Shown: positions 16,181 to 25,501 of the stretch, in pieces
Position numbering within the stretch: position 1 is the stretch's first letter
How the letters are laid out: every line of letters starts with the position of its first letter
NCBI GenBank assembly: GCA_002335055.1
Contig: DDCH01000014.1
Coordinates: 1-64,000 of the forward strand
From: Sulfurimonas sp. UBA2011
Lineage (GTDB): Bacteria > Campylobacterota > Campylobacteria > Campylobacterales > Sulfurimonadaceae
Length of the DNA: 64,000 nucleotides
Reading direction: 5' to 3'
Position numbers and translations under genes: made by a program
Notes under the pieces: generated by a model
What the model was told of the DNA's origin: nothing
Database searches by the model: none
The model's input: the letters and a program-made list of their open reading frames with translations, nothing else

Positions 16181-18151
16181 ATGGCTGATAACGATAATAA
16201 AAACGATAATAACAATTTTTTTAATAAAAACCCTCTCATTACATTTGCAATTTTTTCAGTTGTAATAATAGGTGTATTTAAAATACTTGTGGGTGATGCT
16301 TCGAGTACAAATGGCGGGGCCTTAGGCAATGCAAAACGTACTGAACAAGTGAGTTACTCACAACTAAAGGCACTAGTAAACTCTAAAAGTGTGAGTAAGG
16401 TTGAAATAGGGCAGAGTTACATTAAAGCAACTGCATCTAATGGTGCAACTGTTTATACAACTCGTATAGTTAAGGGTGATACAAAACTAGTTGAAGCACT
16501 TGATGAAAAAGGTATTGAGTACCAAGGTTTTTCTGAAACAAATTGGTTTACTGAAATGTTTGGATGGTTATTTCCATTTTTACTTATCATTGGTATTTGG
16601 ATGTTTTTTGCCGGTCGTATGCAAAAGAGTATGGGCGGTGGTCTACTGGGCATGGGTAACTCTAAAAAAATGGTTAACTCTGAAAAACCAGATACAAAGT
16701 TTGATGATGTTGCAGGTGTAGAAGAGGCTAAAGAAGAAGTTCAAGAGATAGTCGACTTTTTAAAATACCCAGGACGTTATGTAGAAATTGGAGCTAAGAT
16801 TCCTAAGGGAGTACTTCTTGTTGGTGCTCCTGGTACCGGTAAAACACTTTTAGCAAAAGCCGTAGCGGGTGAAGCTGATGTACCATTCTTCTCTGTAACT
16901 GGTTCTAGCTTTATTGAGATGTTTGTTGGTGTTGGTGCGGCTCGTGTTCGTGATTTATTTGAACAAGCTAAAAAAGATGCTCCGAGTATTATATTTATCG
17001 ATGAGATAGATGCTATTGGTAAAAGTCGTGCTAGTGGTGCGAACATGGGTGGAAATGATGAAAGAGAACAAACACTGAATCAACTTTTAGCTGAGATGGA
17101 TGGTTTTGGTACGGATGTTCCTGTTATCGTATTAGCAGCTACAAATAGACCTGAAATTTTAGACCAAGCACTCCTTCGTCCTGGACGTTTTGATAGACAA
17201 GTACTTGTTGATAAACCTGACTTTGAAGGTCGTGTTAAAATTCTTCATGTACATATGAAAAGTGTAAAGATGGATGCAGATGTTGATGTTGAAGAAGTTG
17301 CTCGTTTAACTGCTGGTTTAGCGGGTGCAGACTTAGCAAATATTATAAACGAAGGTGCACTTTTAGCTGGACGTAAAAGTCAAAAAACTGTAAAACAAAA
17401 AGATCTTTTTGAAGCAGTTGAACGTGCTTTAGCCGGTCTTGCTAAAAAATCTCGTCGTATTAATCCAAAAGAGAAAAAAATAGTTGCTTACCATGAGAGT
17501 GGTCATGCTCTTTTAGCAGAAACAACAGTTGGTGCGAAAAAAGTATCTAAGGTGTCAATAGTTCCTCGTGGACTTGCAGCCTTAGGTTATACTTTAAATA
17601 AACCAGAAGAAAATAGATTTATGATGCAACGCCATGAGCTGTGGGCAGAAGTAGATGTTCTTCTTGGTGGTCGTGCGGCAGAGCAAGTATTTATAGGTGA
17701 GATATCTACAGGTGCTGGAAATGACCTTGAGCGTGCAACAGACATTCTAAAGTCTATGGTACAAACATATGGTATGACGGATATAGCTGGACTGATGGTT
17801 CTTGAAAAATCTCGTCAATCATTTTTAGGTGGAGCACAACAGGCAACACGTGAGTATAGTGATAAGATGGCAGAGGATATGGATACTTTTATAAAAGATT
17901 CACTTGCATCACATTATCTAGATGTCGTAGCACGTTTAGAAGAGTATAGAGATGCCATAGAAGATATGGTAGCCTTACTTTATAAGAAAGAAAATATCTC
18001 AGGTGATGAAGTTCGTGAAATTCTCATCAGTTTTGAGGAAAAGAATAATATGGAGTCCAAGGTAGATAATACTTTTGATGAAATAACCGAAGAGTTAAAA
18101 GTTGATGCTTCTATGATAAATAAGTCTCAAACGAAGAGTGATGAAGAGTAA
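16181..18151 (+). CDS. ftsH: ATP-dependent zinc metalloprotease FtsH
   Basis: Membrane-anchored AAA+ protease that degrades misfolded membrane proteins and regulatory substrates. The 656-residue protein has two N-terminal membrane helices (about 19-37 and 122-142) bracketing a periplasmic domain, Walker A VGAPGTGKT, Walker B IIFIDEIDAIG, the second region of homology with GRFDRQ, and the zinc-binding HESGHA motif in the protease domain. The N-terminus is Asn/Asp-rich. It is downstream of prmA and overlaps the next gene by 14 bases. All active-site elements are intact. Confidence 0.98.
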   Translation: MADNDNKNDNNNFFNKNPLITFAIFSVVIIGVFKILVGDASSTNGGALGNAKRTEQVSYSQLKALVNSKSVSKVEIGQSYIKATASNGATVYTTRIVKGDTKLVEALDEKGIEYQGFSETNWFTEMFGWLFPFLLIIGIWMFFAGRMQKSMGGGLLGMGNSKKMVNSEKPDTKFDDVAGVEEAKEEVQEIVDFLKYPGRYVEIGAKIPKGVLLVGAPGTGKTLLAKAVAGEADVPFFSVTGSSFIEMFVGVGAARVRDLFEQAKKDAPSIIFIDEIDAIGKSRASGANMGGNDEREQTLNQLLAEMDGFGTDVPVIVLAATNRPEILDQALLRPGRFDRQVLVDKPDFEGRVKILHVHMKSVKMDADVDVEEVARLTAGLAGADLANIINEGALLAGRKSQKTVKQKDLFEAVERALAGLAKKSRRINPKEKKIVAYHESGHALLAETTVGAKKVSKVSIVPRGLAALGYTLNKPEENRFMMQRHELWAEVDVLLGGRAAEQVFIGEISTGAGNDLERATDILKSMVQTYGMTDIAGLMVLEKSRQSFLGGAQQATREYSDKMAEDMDTFIKDSLASHYLDVVARLEEYRDAIEDMVALLYKKENISGDEVREILISFEEKNNMESKVDNTFDEITEELKVDASMINKSQTKSDEE

Positions 18152-18773
18152 TTTACTTCCCTTAGCCAAAGAGGGCATAAGTTATTTTCTTTATAGCTTA
18201 GCCTTTTTTATACTATTCTTACTTTTTGACTTTGATTTTTTAGCCTTTCTTACATTTTTTCTTACACTTTTCATAGTTTACTCTTTTAGAAATCCAGAAC
18301 GTGAACTTTCTGTCTTTGAAGCTAGAAGTTTTCTCTCTCCTGTAGATGGGATTGTAGAGAGTATAGAAGAGTTAGAAGATGATGAGTATGCATATAAAAT
18401 AAATATACTAAGTAGCTGTAGTGATGTGTCAGTTTTACGAGTTCCGGCGAATGCAAGTGTAAGTCAACTACTAAAATACAATGGTGCACGTACCTCAAAA
18501 AACTCTAAACTTTTTACAACACTCAATGAAAATGCAGAAATATCTTTTGTAACTTTAGAAGAGAATAAATTTAAAATTATGCATACACTTGAGAGAAGTT
18601 TTGCACCTCTTTTTATAGAGTTAGAGACAAAACAGAAGCTTCTTCAAACTACAAGATATGGTTTGATGTTAAATGGTAAAACAAGTATTTATTTACCACA
18701 AAACTTTAGAGTTAACATCACTATAGACTCAGAGTTAAAAGCTTCAGAATCACTTATGGGTTATTTTTCTTAA
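18138..18773 (+). CDS. Phosphatidylserine decarboxylase-like membrane protein, probably inactive
   Basis: A 211-residue protein with hydrophobic N-terminal helices (about residues 14-48) followed by a soluble domain resembling short-form phosphatidylserine decarboxylases (YSFRNPERE, LSPVDGIVESIE, and a C-terminal beta region ending YLPQNFRVNI). Active enzymes cleave themselves at a Gly-Ser to form the pyruvoyl group. In the corresponding place this protein reads LNGKTSIYLP, and I see no Gly-Ser. It may therefore be a pseudoenzyme, or the alignment may hide a shifted site. It overlaps ftsH by 14 bases and converges with the TPR gene, overlapping it by 20. Confidence 0.6.
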   Translation: MMKSNLLPLAKEGISYFLYSLAFFILFLLFDFDFLAFLTFFLTLFIVYSFRNPERELSVFEARSFLSPVDGIVESIEELEDDEYAYKINILSSCSDVSVLRVPANASVSQLLKYNGARTSKNSKLFTTLNENAEISFVTLEENKFKIMHTLERSFAPLFIELETKQKLLQTTRYGLMLNGKTSIYLPQNFRVNITIDSELKASESLMGYFS

Positions 18774-21084
18774 AGAGCAACTCATTTGTATTTACTTCAA
18801 AATCCAAGAAATTAGATATAAATCCATCTTTTTTGATTCTAGATAATTGAATCACTGCTCCATTATTATTTTTAGCTTCTAAATATAATAAAGCTAATGC
18901 ATAACGACTCTCGTAAAAACTACCATTTTTAAGTTTTGATAACTCAAGTAAAGCTATCGCATTTTCATGATGAGAAGCGACTGTAGATGCTAGAGCACCT
19001 AAGAACAATGTATATGCATCTTGCACTTTAAGCTCATCTATAAGGTGATTGTATAGGGTATATGACTCTTCGAACTGCTTATCAAAGAGTGAGGCTAGGG
19101 CTAAAGCACTTTCTATCTCATATGTCTCATTACTTGTAGTTTCAAGGGCATGTTTAAGTTGTTGACGCAAGAAATAAAGTCTTCCTATTATTAGGTTCTC
19201 TTGTATATACAAATAACGGGTAATGTTAGGCCCATAATATAAATCATTGAAACTAAAATGGATACCTTTTAAATAGTTTAAAACACTAAAAGCATACTCT
19301 TTTGTTTTTAGTTTAGAGTAGTGTGAATCAATATATAATAAGTGTGGCAGTATCTCATCCGGAAGTAGTATAGTAAGGGTATTACTTGCTTTTTTAGCTA
19401 CTTCTAATTTATCGAGTTTTAAAGCGATTATAGTATCAAGTAAAAGATATAAGGGTCTTTGTTTATAGTCTTTATCCAACCAGTCAACAGCTGAGAAATA
19501 GTTGTTGTCACTGATAAACAGAAGTGTTTTATATAAGTCTTGCTCCTCATTTATCTCTTCATCATTCACCGCACTTGTAATCATAGAACGAATTTTTTTA
19601 GAATCTTTGTTCAGGAGCTGGCTAGTCATAATTGCATAAATTCCTGAGAGGTAATTTTTTGCATCCAGATAGTATGAACGTAAAAAGTGCTCATTAGCTT
19701 TTTTGAAGTCTCCCATCTGTGCATAAGTTAAAGCTAAATTATATTGTAAAATAGAGTGCTTAGGTTGTATTTTTACTAAAGCGAGTAAATCATGATTTGC
19801 ATCTCGTATTTTTAAGTGCAGAGCTTTTTTTATGGCTTTGGTGATTCCTATATTTATACTCGATGAGCTAGAACTTGTTTTAAGATACTCTTTTGCCGAA
19901 TGGATATTATCTATGTATATATTTGCATTACCCTTACGTATATAACTAATAGTTTGGTTTGCATTAAATATCTTGTAGGGAGAAAAAGCAAAAATCTTTT
20001 GATAAATTGTATCTTTAGTATTTAAAATTGTCTTTCTGTAGTGTACTTGTGCTTTTTCTACATCAAAGAGTGAAGACTTGAGTTTTACTCGAATTGGATA
20101 ATGTGTATAAATTTCATCAGGATACATATCTGTAATATTTTTTATCAGAGAAGCAGATTTTTGTAAGTGACCTAGTTTTATATTTATAAGTGCAAGTGCA
20201 AGTTGTGATTTAACAGGTTGAATATTTTTAATAATTGCTTCTTCAAAATGATTGATAGCAAGGAGAAAGTCTCCTACTCTAGTATATAAGAGTCCAAGAC
20301 TAAAGTCATCTAAATCATCATAGTTCTCTTCCATAACCTCTATAGCTATATAGTCATTTTGGTAGAGTGCATTTATTTTTGCACTTAGATTTTTTTGTAT
20401 ATTGGGATACTCAGTAGATGTAGAGTTCTTAAGTGAATTGAGTGCATTGAGATAATCTTTTTTGTAGTAACTTATAAGTGTGAAGTAGTATGAGTACAGA
20501 GGTGAGTTAACCTCATAAGGCAAGTATGCATAGGCTAGCCCTATATAATACTTAAAACTTTTTTCATCTTTGAGATGCAGAGTACATACTGCTGCGTTTA
20601 TTGCACTTACACATCTTTTTTCATCATTTTTTATAGCTTTTGAAAAGGTAGTAAAGGCTTCTTGGTACTGTTTATCTTTAAGTTGTGCTACTCCAAGGTT
20701 ATATTGTGAGATTGCTTCGCTGTAATGTGCAATACTTGCATATAGAGAGAGTGCTTTTTCTTTTGATCCATTACTATAGAGATAGTTTGCTTTTACTATC
20801 ATATTTTCTAGTTTACTTGGTTGTACAACAGGGGTATTCGATTTTGCTAGTTTTTCCTTTAAGAAGTCTACATCAAAGGGGAGACTGTCTTCTTCTGGAG
20901 AACTTAAACTTAAAAAAGTAACAATAATTATAAATATAAGAACTATTGCTATAAGAGCGAAAATTAGTGGTTTTTTTTGCTTAAAACCTGAGTTTTCTTC
21001 CTCTTTATTATCATCGCTTGCATGTGAATCTTCAATAGCTTCACTAGCATCAATAATAATTATCTCTTCTTCTAATTCTGCCAT
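18754..21084 (-). CDS. PflB-like flagellar motor TPR scaffold protein
   Basis: A 776-residue protein with a short acidic cytoplasmic N-terminus (about 1-37), one membrane helix (about 38-60) and a long periplasmic array of tetratricopeptide-like helical repeats (for example around 110-150, 265-320 and 450-500). This layout matches PflB of Campylobacter and relatives, a part of the periplasmic disc that recruits stators around the flagellar motor. The length is close to that of PflB. I cannot exclude another TPR membrane protein. The frame is intact, which is notable given the broken cheY 3.5 kb away. A TATAAT-type box lies upstream on the minus strand at 21114-21119. Confidence 0.6.
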   Translation of the reverse strand: MAELEEEIIIIDASEAIEDSHASDDNKEEENSGFKQKKPLIFALIAIVLIFIIIVTFLSLSSPEEDSLPFDVDFLKEKLAKSNTPVVQPSKLENMIVKANYLYSNGSKEKALSLYASIAHYSEAISQYNLGVAQLKDKQYQEAFTTFSKAIKNDEKRCVSAINAAVCTLHLKDEKSFKYYIGLAYAYLPYEVNSPLYSYYFTLISYYKKDYLNALNSLKNSTSTEYPNIQKNLSAKINALYQNDYIAIEVMEENYDDLDDFSLGLLYTRVGDFLLAINHFEEAIIKNIQPVKSQLALALINIKLGHLQKSASLIKNITDMYPDEIYTHYPIRVKLKSSLFDVEKAQVHYRKTILNTKDTIYQKIFAFSPYKIFNANQTISYIRKGNANIYIDNIHSAKEYLKTSSSSSSINIGITKAIKKALHLKIRDANHDLLALVKIQPKHSILQYNLALTYAQMGDFKKANEHFLRSYYLDAKNYLSGIYAIMTSQLLNKDSKKIRSMITSAVNDEEINEEQDLYKTLLFISDNNYFSAVDWLDKDYKQRPLYLLLDTIIALKLDKLEVAKKASNTLTILLPDEILPHLLYIDSHYSKLKTKEYAFSVLNYLKGIHFSFNDLYYGPNITRYLYIQENLIIGRLYFLRQQLKHALETTSNETYEIESALALASLFDKQFEESYTLYNHLIDELKVQDAYTLFLGALASTVASHHENAIALLELSKLKNGSFYESRYALALLYLEAKNNNGAVIQLSRIKKDGFISNFLDFEVNTNELLFKKNNP

Positions 21085-21260
21085 TAAAAACCTTATCTAT
21101 TTTACTTGAGTAAATTATAGCAAAAATACTACCTTATATAAGTTTTTACTCTTAATCTTATGTGAACTTTCTACAATAGTTCTCTTGAATTTAAAGTAAA
21201 AAAATATTTATATACTAGAGTTACTTTTTTTAGGACTCTATATATTTCTCTTATACTCAG

Positions 21261-21266
21261 TATAAT
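21261..21266 (+). promoter_or_regulatory. -10 box upstream of the cysteine-rich protein gene
   Basis: TATAAT 32 bases before the ATG at 21299, in the 214-base divergent intergenic region shared with the PflB-like gene. The start itself has AAGGAAA about seven bases upstream. Confidence 0.4.
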
Positions 21267-21298
21267 TAGATAATTAAATACTAATAAGGAAATACTTT

Positions 21299-21625
21299 AT
21301 GTATACAGTACAAATGCAAACAGAATGTTCATGTTTTAAAAAAAGTGAATATACAAATAATAATACATTTAAAACACAGCAAGAAGCATATCAATATGCA
21401 AATATCGTAGCAGAATTTATGAATGAAGAGTTTTGTTCTCGACATACTTTTTACACAGAAAGAGCTGATAATGACACTTTTGTAATAAGAGTAGATATTA
21501 ATGCTACTGATGTTTCAGGCTGTAGTACAGGTGTTACTTGTGATGTTGGTTGTGGTTCAACGGATGACTGGACAATGGAAGCAGCAGATAATGAAAGCTG
21601 TGGTAGTGGTTGTGGCTGTGCTTAA
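21299..21625 (+). CDS. Cysteine-rich protein of unknown function
   Basis: A 108-residue protein that I do not recognise. It has a Cys-x-Cys near the N-terminus (Cys10, Cys12), a central region with alternating hydrophobic residues, and a Cys/Gly-rich C-terminus with CSTGVTCDVGCGS and a terminal SCGSGCGCA. There is no signal peptide, so the cysteines are likely reduced in the cytoplasm and suited to metal binding or redox work. The clean ribosome site and the msrA gene 16 bases downstream make an oxidative-stress or metal link plausible, but that is inference. Confidence 0.7.
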   Translation: MYTVQMQTECSCFKKSEYTNNNTFKTQQEAYQYANIVAEFMNEEFCSRHTFYTERADNDTFVIRVDINATDVSGCSTGVTCDVGCGSTDDWTMEAADNESCGSGCGCA

Positions 21626-21641
21626 ACTATAAACCTGATTA

Positions 21642-22127
21642 ATGCAAAAAATAGGATTTGGTGGAGGGTGTCACTGGTGTACGGAAGCGATATTTAACTC
21701 CTTAAGTGCTGTACATAGGGTAGAACAAGGTTGGATTTGCTCTACTGCAGTAGAAGCAAGTAGAGCTAGTGAAGCTGTTATAGTCTACTTTGATGAAAAA
21801 AAAATACTTTTAAGCACTTTAATAGAAGTACACCTTTTAACACACAGTTCCACCTCGAGTCATAGTTTTAGAAAAAAATACCGTTCTGCTATATATAACT
21901 TCACTCCTGAGCAAGGAAAATCTGCTCAAGATATTTTAATGCAAAAACAGAAGCTTTTTGAAAAACAAATCATTACGAAAGTGTATACTTTTAAAAGCTT
22001 TACCCTCAATCAAGAAAAATATCTCAACTACTATGAAAAGAATAAAGACAAAGCTTTTTGTAAAACATACATAGAACCAAAATTAAAATTACTTTTGGAA
22101 AAATATAGTGATTATATCAAACTCTAA
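21642..22127 (+). CDS. msrA: Peptide-methionine (S)-S-oxide reductase
   Basis: Reduces the S-form of methionine sulfoxide in proteins. The 161-residue protein has the catalytic N-terminal motif GGGCHWC; the usual Phe of GCFWC is His here, and both cysteines are kept. It belongs to the short MsrA forms lacking N-terminal extensions. It follows the cysteine-rich gene by 16 bases and converges with serS, separated by a strong hairpin. A separate msrB is at 39567. Confidence 0.85.
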   Translation: MQKIGFGGGCHWCTEAIFNSLSAVHRVEQGWICSTAVEASRASEAVIVYFDEKKILLSTLIEVHLLTHSSTSSHSFRKKYRSAIYNFTPEQGKSAQDILMQKQKLFEKQIITKVYTFKSFTLNQEKYLNYYEKNKDKAFCKTYIEPKLKLLLEKYSDYIKL

Positions 22128-22167
22128 AATTTGAATTTGAACTAAAGTGTGGAATACAAGAAGAAGG

Positions 22168-22198
22168 TATAGGTAGTGACTATTTATTACTACCTATA
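22168..22198. terminator. Bidirectional hairpin between msrA and serS
   Basis: A perfect 10-bp inverted repeat (TATAGGTAGT and ACTACCTATA) with an 11-base loop lies between two convergent genes. The T-rich tract is better on the minus side, but the position suits termination of both transcripts. Confidence 0.55.
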
Positions 22199-22208
22199 AA
22201 AGTTTGAA

Positions 22209-23465
22209 TTACATGTTTAAATAAGGTTTTAGAACTTCAGGAATATCTATACTTCCATCTTCGTTTTGGTTGTTTTCCATAATAGCAACAAGTGTACGAC
22301 CAACTGCTAAAGATGAACCATTTAAGGTGTTTACAAATGTATTTTTCTTTGTCTCTTTATCTTTATATCTTATTTTTGCACGACGAGCTTGGAAGTCTCT
22401 TGTGTTTGAGATAGAAGAGATTTCACGGTACTGATCTTGTCCTGGTAACCATACTTCTATATCTACCGTCTTAGCAGCTGAAAAGCCTAAGTCACCGGTA
22501 CATAGTTGTATTAAACGGTGGGGAAGTTCTAATGCTGTTAAGATATCTGATGCACATTCAATCATTTCATTAAAGATTGTGTCACTTGTTTCAGACTTAG
22601 TTATACAAACAAGTTCTACTTTATGAAACTGGTGCTGTCTAATCATACCACGAGTATCACGTCCAGCTGCTCCCGCCTCTTTTCTGTAACAAGACGTATA
22701 TCCTGTCATTTTTATTGGAAGTTGCTCATAAGGAACTATCTCATTTTGAAAAAGATTTGTTAATGGAACTTCCGCTGTAGGAATCATAAACATATCTTGT
22801 CCCTCTATCTTATACAAATCATTCTCAAACTTTGGAAGTTGACCTGTACCTTCTAATGCTGTTCTGTTTACCATATGAGGCACACTTACTTCATGGTAGC
22901 CTCGTTTACCATTGAAATCAAGCATAAAGGCAATAAGCGCACGTTCTAGTTTTGCTCCCATATCATAAGAGACACTAAAACGACTTCCTGAGAGTTTAGC
23001 ACCACGTTCAAAATCTATCCATCCATTTTGTTCTGCTAGTTCCCAGTGTTCTTTTGCTTTAAAAGTAAATTCTTTTGGCACAAGGATCTTTCTGAGTTCT
23101 ATATTGTCATCTTCATCTTTACCATCGGGGACTGCGTCATCAGGCATATTTGGAACAGACATCGCAAGTGACTCTAAGATAACTTGAGCTTCTCGTTGTA
23201 GTTCTAAGGCAGTATCAACTTTTACATTGTTCGCTTCGATTTTTGCTTTAAGTTCATTGATGTCTTTGCCTTCGCGTTTATATACACCAAACTCTTTACT
23301 CATAGCATTACGAATAGCTTGTAAGTCTTCAAATGCAACTTTTGTAGTTTTAAGTGTTTCATTTTTTTCTTTTAGCTCATTTAAGATGTCTTCACTTACA
23401 CCTTTGCGCATAAGTTTTGTACTTAAACCTTCAAAATCTTTTTGTAGTAGTTTTAAATCAATCAT
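22209..23465 (-). CDS. serS: Seryl-tRNA synthetase
   Basis: Class II aminoacyl-tRNA synthetase charging tRNA-Ser. The 418-residue protein has the N-terminal long antiparallel coiled coil (about residues 27-105) that grips the tRNA-Ser variable arm, motif 2 around GYTSCYRKEAGAAGRDTRG, and motif 3 NGSSLAVGRTLVAIMEN at the C-terminus. The length is normal. metF-like lies 13 bases upstream in the same direction, so the two are likely co-transcribed. Confidence 0.97.
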   Translation of the reverse strand: MIDLKLLQKDFEGLSTKLMRKGVSEDILNELKEKNETLKTTKVAFEDLQAIRNAMSKEFGVYKREGKDINELKAKIEANNVKVDTALELQREAQVILESLAMSVPNMPDDAVPDGKDEDDNIELRKILVPKEFTFKAKEHWELAEQNGWIDFERGAKLSGSRFSVSYDMGAKLERALIAFMLDFNGKRGYHEVSVPHMVNRTALEGTGQLPKFENDLYKIEGQDMFMIPTAEVPLTNLFQNEIVPYEQLPIKMTGYTSCYRKEAGAAGRDTRGMIRQHQFHKVELVCITKSETSDTIFNEMIECASDILTALELPHRLIQLCTGDLGFSAAKTVDIEVWLPGQDQYREISSISNTRDFQARRAKIRYKDKETKKNTFVNTLNGSSLAVGRTLVAIMENNQNEDGSIDIPEVLKPYLNM

Positions 23466-23478
23466 AATATTCCTTGAA

Positions 23479-24390
23479 TTATATTAGTATGTCGCGAGCA
23501 ACTTCGAACTGGTTTGCTGTCATTAAGTGTATCTTAGGGTGTAGGGCTTTTAAGTCATCAAAAAGAGTTTTACTTAAATCAAATCCTACTTTGTATTCTT
23601 CTTCTGGACCTTTTTCATGTGCCATACGTAATTTTTCTAACCAGATGTCAGGAACATTTATACCTGGAACATGTGCTGAGAGAAACTGTGCTGTTCTTAG
23701 TTTAGTTATAGGAAAAACTCCAAAAATAAGTTCAGCTTTTTTCTTATCAGGACAACACTCTTTATTCGCGTTATCACGAAGTTCTAGTAAAAGTTTTGCA
23801 TTCTCTAAGTCATAGACAGGTTGCGTTATGATTCCTATAGCTCCGTGTTTTATCTTCTTTTGTATCTTTTTTTGTAATGTTTTAGGGTTTTTAGCATAAG
23901 CATTTACAACTGCAAATGCAGAGATATGCTTTGGCTGGTGCTTTAGAGGTTTCCCTGCATAGTCCATGCCTGCATTAAACGCAGCAATGATGTCAAGAAG
24001 AAGTGTACTATCACCTTCAAAAACACCTTTTGTACGAGGCTGATCACTCATAGTAGCAGGGTCACCAGTAAGTGCTAAGATAGCACGGATATCAACTTCA
24101 TTTGCACCAAGTAGGTCAGACTGAAGTGCTATTTTATTTCTATCGCGCATACCCATAGTTGCAATGACAGGTTTATTGAATCTATCTTGTAACATTTTAG
24201 CTGCAAAAAGTGCATTGTATTTTAGTTTTGCTAGGGGATTGTCTGTTGTTGAAAATCCATCTACATATTTATCAAGTTCTAACTCTGCTATTTTTTCTAC
24301 GGTAGGAGCAAAAAGAGGGGAGTGCCCAGGAGTTGTCTCTAAAGTAATATATGTGCTAGTATATAGTTTTTCTATTAAAGTATCAAACAA
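23479..24390 (-). CDS. Methylenetetrahydrofolate reductase family protein
   Basis: A 303-residue TIM-barrel protein of the MTHFR family, which reduces 5,10-methylene-tetrahydrofolate to 5-methyl-tetrahydrofolate with a flavin. Family segments are ITLETTPG near the N-terminus (Glu at the position of the catalytic residue), ALTGDPA with the flavin-contact Asp, IITQPVYDL and FGVFPI. It is the divergent form seen in this phylum rather than the classical E. coli MetF, so the electron donor is uncertain. It diverges from the serB-like gene, with a short shared promoter region. Confidence 0.8.
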   Translation of the reverse strand: MFDTLIEKLYTSTYITLETTPGHSPLFAPTVEKIAELELDKYVDGFSTTDNPLAKLKYNALFAAKMLQDRFNKPVIATMGMRDRNKIALQSDLLGANEVDIRAILALTGDPATMSDQPRTKGVFEGDSTLLLDIIAAFNAGMDYAGKPLKHQPKHISAFAVVNAYAKNPKTLQKKIQKKIKHGAIGIITQPVYDLENAKLLLELRDNANKECCPDKKKAELIFGVFPITKLRTAQFLSAHVPGINVPDIWLEKLRMAHEKGPEEEYKVGFDLSKTLFDDLKALHPKIHLMTANQFEVARDILI

Positions 24391-24445
24391 ATAAAAGTCC
24401 TCTTTAGTTATAATGTCGCAATTATAACAAAAGAGAGAAGATTTA

Positions 24446-25069
24446 ATGCTAAAACTAGCTGTATTTGATTTTGATTCTACACTTATGGACGGAGAGACTA
24501 TTGATTTCTTTGCACATGAGCTTGGAATTGGTGAAGAAGTCGCAAAAATTACTGAAGAAGCGATGAGTGGAAGACTCGATTTTTTTGAGTCACTACAACA
24601 AAGAGTAGGTTTACTAAAAGGTCTTGATTACTCAGTAGTAGAGAAAATAAGTAAAAACCTTCCTTTTATGCCAGGTGCTAAAGAGACCATAGCTGAACTT
24701 AAACGCAGAGGTCTTACTGTGGTTTGCTTCTCAGGTGGTTTTAGAAGTGCTACTGGATATGCAAAAGATATTTTAGGTTACGATGCGGACTTTTCTAATG
24801 TACTGCACGAGAAAGATGGTAAACTAACTGGTTTAGTTGGTGGAGATATGATGTTTTCGCACTCTAAGGGTGACATGTTAGAGCGTTTACAAAACATCTT
24901 AGGTGTGAGTAAAGAAGAAACATTAGTGTGTGGTGATGGTGCAAATGATTTGAGTATGTTTAAACATGCAGCAACTCGTATCGCATTTTGTGCAAGACCT
25001 GTTTTAGAAGCAGAGGCAAGCATCATAATAAAAGAGAAAGACCTTACTTTAATACTGGAGAAAATTTAA
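24446..25069 (+). CDS. serB: Phosphoserine phosphatase (HAD family)
   Basis: HAD-superfamily phosphatase that removes phosphate from phosphoserine in serine synthesis. The 207-residue protein has motif I DFDSTLMDGET (Asp8, Asp10), motif II CFSGGF, a conserved Lys near residue 141 and motif III CGDGANDLSMF. It lacks the N-terminal ACT domain of longer SerB proteins, as is usual here. The next gene starts within its stop codon. Confidence 0.88.
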   Translation: MLKLAVFDFDSTLMDGETIDFFAHELGIGEEVAKITEEAMSGRLDFFESLQQRVGLLKGLDYSVVEKISKNLPFMPGAKETIAELKRRGLTVVCFSGGFRSATGYAKDILGYDADFSNVLHEKDGKLTGLVGGDMMFSHSKGDMLERLQNILGVSKEETLVCGDGANDLSMFKHAATRIAFCARPVLEAEASIIIKEKDLTLILEKI

Positions 25070-25389
25070 TGTTAGATAATACAGTGTGGAGACAATACCA
25101 CAAAGAGAATACTTTTAGAGAAAGATTAGCTGAGTGTTGTGTTTTAGATGCAATGGACTTAATAGTAGAAGATAAAGAACTTTATGGCATTCTAAAATCA
25201 AAACTTACAAAAAAAGAGTTAAAACTTTTTGCAATGGATAGTGCTAAAACCTCAGATGAAAAGTTACTAGAAGAATTTTCTTATGATGCTAAAGCTTTAG
25301 ATCAAGCAAAGTTCAAACTATATAAGAAACTTAAGCAAGATAAAATAAGACTTGATTTTAAAGAATCTTCAAGAGATAGACAAGCGTAA
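25069..25389 (+). CDS. Small conserved-looking protein of unknown function
   Basis: A 106-residue, charged, helical protein with no signal peptide or membrane helix that I do not recognise. I place the start at the ATG at 25069, which overlaps the serB stop by one base. The frame stays open upstream to 24988, but that part lies inside serB. Two cysteines occur near residues 24-25. Tight coupling suggests co-expression with serB without revealing a function. Confidence 0.6.
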   Translation: MLDNTVWRQYHKENTFRERLAECCVLDAMDLIVEDKELYGILKSKLTKKELKLFAMDSAKTSDEKLLEEFSYDAKALDQAKFKLYKKLKQDKIRLDFKESSRDRQA

Positions 25390-25448
25390 CAAATTAAAGA
25401 AGAAACTTGAATTTATTGTCTGAGTGCATAAGATTAATCTATAATTGA

Positions 25449-25454
25449 TATAAT
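25449..25454 (+). promoter_or_regulatory. -10 box upstream of the small exported protein
   Basis: TATAAT within an AT-rich stretch about 47 bases before the ATG at 25502. A second TATAAT starts 11 bases further upstream, so the exact start site is uncertain. Confidence 0.35.
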
Positions 25455-25501
25455 AATGTGTAGTATATCAACAGACATATTAAAAATAAAAAGGATATTA
25501 A

